In this document: positions 5,978 through 6,985 of the stretch, piece by piece
Layout: the number at the start of each line of letters is the position of its first letter
Position numbering within the stretch: the stretch's first letter is position 1
Assembly (NCBI GenBank): GCA_013813615.1
Contig: JACCRJ010000236.1
Location: 1-6,985, forward strand
Source: Lautropia sp.
Lineage (GTDB): Bacteria > Pseudomonadota > Gammaproteobacteria > Burkholderiales > Burkholderiaceae_E
Reading direction: 5' to 3'
Length of the DNA: 6,985 bases
Notes under the pieces: model-generated
Told to the model about the DNA's origin: nothing
The model's database searches: none
Seen by the model: only the letters and a program-made list of their open reading frames with translations
Position numbers and translations under genes: made by a program

Positions 5978-6985
5978 CAGGGAGGACTTGGTGACCACCG
6001 CGGCCAGTCCGGCGTCCTGCACCATGTACGCCAGGCGGTCGGCGGGATAGCCGGGGTCCAGCGGCACATAAGCCGCGCCTGCCTTGAGGATCGCCAGTTG
6101 CGCGACCACCATCTCGAAGCCCCGTTCCAGGCACAGGCCCACCAGCTTGCCGCGCGCCAGACCTCTCGCGCGCAACGCCCAGGCGAGCCGGTTGGAGCGG
6201 GACCACAGCGCGCCGTAGGTCAAGGTCTTGCCGGCTGCCGCCAGCGCGGTCCGCCGGGGCGCACTCAGCGCCTGCGCTCCGATCAGGTCCTGCACCAGCC
6301 GGTTGCGGTCGTGATCGAGACCGGTGTGGTTCCACCGGGCGAGCGTCTGCGACTGCTCCGCATCCAGCGCCTGGATATCCTTCAGGGGGCTTTGCGGCGT
6401 CTGCAGGATCCCCCGCAGGAGCGTTTCATAGCCGGCGAGCCATCGCCTCACCGTCCGGGCGGTGAACAGGTCCGTATTGAACTGGCACTCCAGCCGCAGG
6501 CCTGCGGCGCTCTGCGAGATGTTGAGGAACAGCTCGAAGGCCTCGAAGTGGCGGGGAACCGGCATCGGCTCGAGGCGGACCCCCGCGGATCCGAGGCAGT
6601 CGAGCTCGAACGGCTGGTCCAGGTTGAACATCACGCCTACCAGTGGCACGCGGCTGGCATCGCGCGGGATCTGGAGTTTCTGCAGCAGCGTGCCGAAGGT
6701 GTATTGCTGGTGCTCGAGCGCATCCAGCAGCAGGTCCTTGGTGCCCGCGACCAGCTCCGCCGCGGTCTGTCCCAGTGTCAGCTGGAAGCGGATCGGCAGC
6801 AGGTTGACGCAATGGCCGACGAGGCTGTCCATGCCGCAGCGCGACTGGCCGGCGCTGGGCACGCCGATCACGATGTCGTCCTGGCCCGAGAGGCGGGCAA
6901 GCAGGGCGGCGAATCCGCCGGCGAGCACGCTGAACAGGCTGGTGCCGGCGCCCCCGGCCATCCGGCGCAGGTCCCTCACGAGAGT
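5978..6985 (-). other. NRPS condensation (C-terminal half) plus truncated adenylation domain
   Basis: From the right edge inward the protein reads DDIVIGVPSAGQSRCGMDSL, then LVGHCVNLLPIR (the C5 position), then HQQYTFGTLLQKLQIPRDAS and VPLVGVMFNLDQ, which are typical condensation-domain signatures. A linker ending LARWNHTG leads into the adenylation domain, with motif A1 as LTYGAL at 6206-6223 and motif A2 as LKAGAAYVPLDP ending near 6053. The similarity fades after AYMVQDAGLAAVVTKSSL. The catalytic HHxxxDG of the condensation domain lies outside the window. Confidence 0.88.

Larger units (their letters stand above)
5508..6985 (-). pseudogene. Nonribosomal peptide synthetase 3' end, internally deleted and out of frame (partial)
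   Basis: NRPSs build peptides on carrier proteins. This is the end of one, running off the right edge, so its N-terminus is not seen. One frame (6985 down to about 5978) encodes the second half of a condensation domain and the start of an adenylation domain. A different frame (about 5972 down to the TGA at 5508-5510) encodes the end of a type I thioesterase. At the join, around 5970-5985, most of the adenylation domain (motifs A3 to A10), any carrier protein and the first part of the thioesterase are absent, and the frame changes. The literal upstream frame stops at 5936-5938, about 15 residues past the join. Such a protein could not activate or release a product. A genuine deletion is favoured; an assembly artefact cannot be excluded. 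Confidence 0.85.

Noticed and set aside
5984..6335. N-terminal part of the 5508-6335 minus-strand frame
   Set aside because: It is an Arg/Gly-rich shadow of the adenylation-domain frame; only the part below about 5975 is thioesterase.

Overview
This window is GC-rich (about two thirds G+C by eye) and densely coding. The protein signatures (a proteobacterial-type glucokinase, an HtpG chaperone, a BktB-like thiolase and a spermidine-synthase-like protein) suggest a proteobacterium, most likely a betaproteobacterium. That assignment comes from recognised sequence similarity and was not tested by a search. No tRNA, rRNA or CRISPR array was seen.

Layout. Bases 1-62 hold the last 19 codons of an unidentified plus-strand gene. 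Bases 59-333 are a highly structured non-coding element that looks like a MITE. It has near-perfect 33/34-nt terminal inverted repeats starting with CTAG, and two internal hairpin arms, so either strand could fold almost completely into a Y. It sits exactly between the stop codons of two convergent genes. Glucokinase (glk, minus strand, 330-1370) is followed by a 90-bp divergent intergenic region. A plus-strand run then reads htpG (1461-3479), a SpeE-like methyltransferase-fold protein (3508-4248) and a BktB-type thiolase (4279-5462). These last three are separated by about 30 bp each and could be co-transcribed. The thiolase reading frame is broken by one missing base near 4474.

From 5508 to the right edge, on the minus strand, lies the 3' end of a nonribosomal peptide synthetase. 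It is not intact. The C-terminal half of a condensation domain and the first part of an adenylation domain join directly, and out of frame, to the last ~155 residues of a thioesterase. The rest of the adenylation domain, any carrier protein and the thioesterase nucleophile are missing.

How it fits together. glk and htpG are housekeeping genes in a conventional arrangement. The thiolase would serve acyl-CoA or polyhydroxyalkanoate metabolism, and the NRPS locus is a secondary-metabolite remnant. The most unusual items are the three-way-junction element at 59-333, its precise insertion in a shared stop site, and the two adjacent broken genes on the right.
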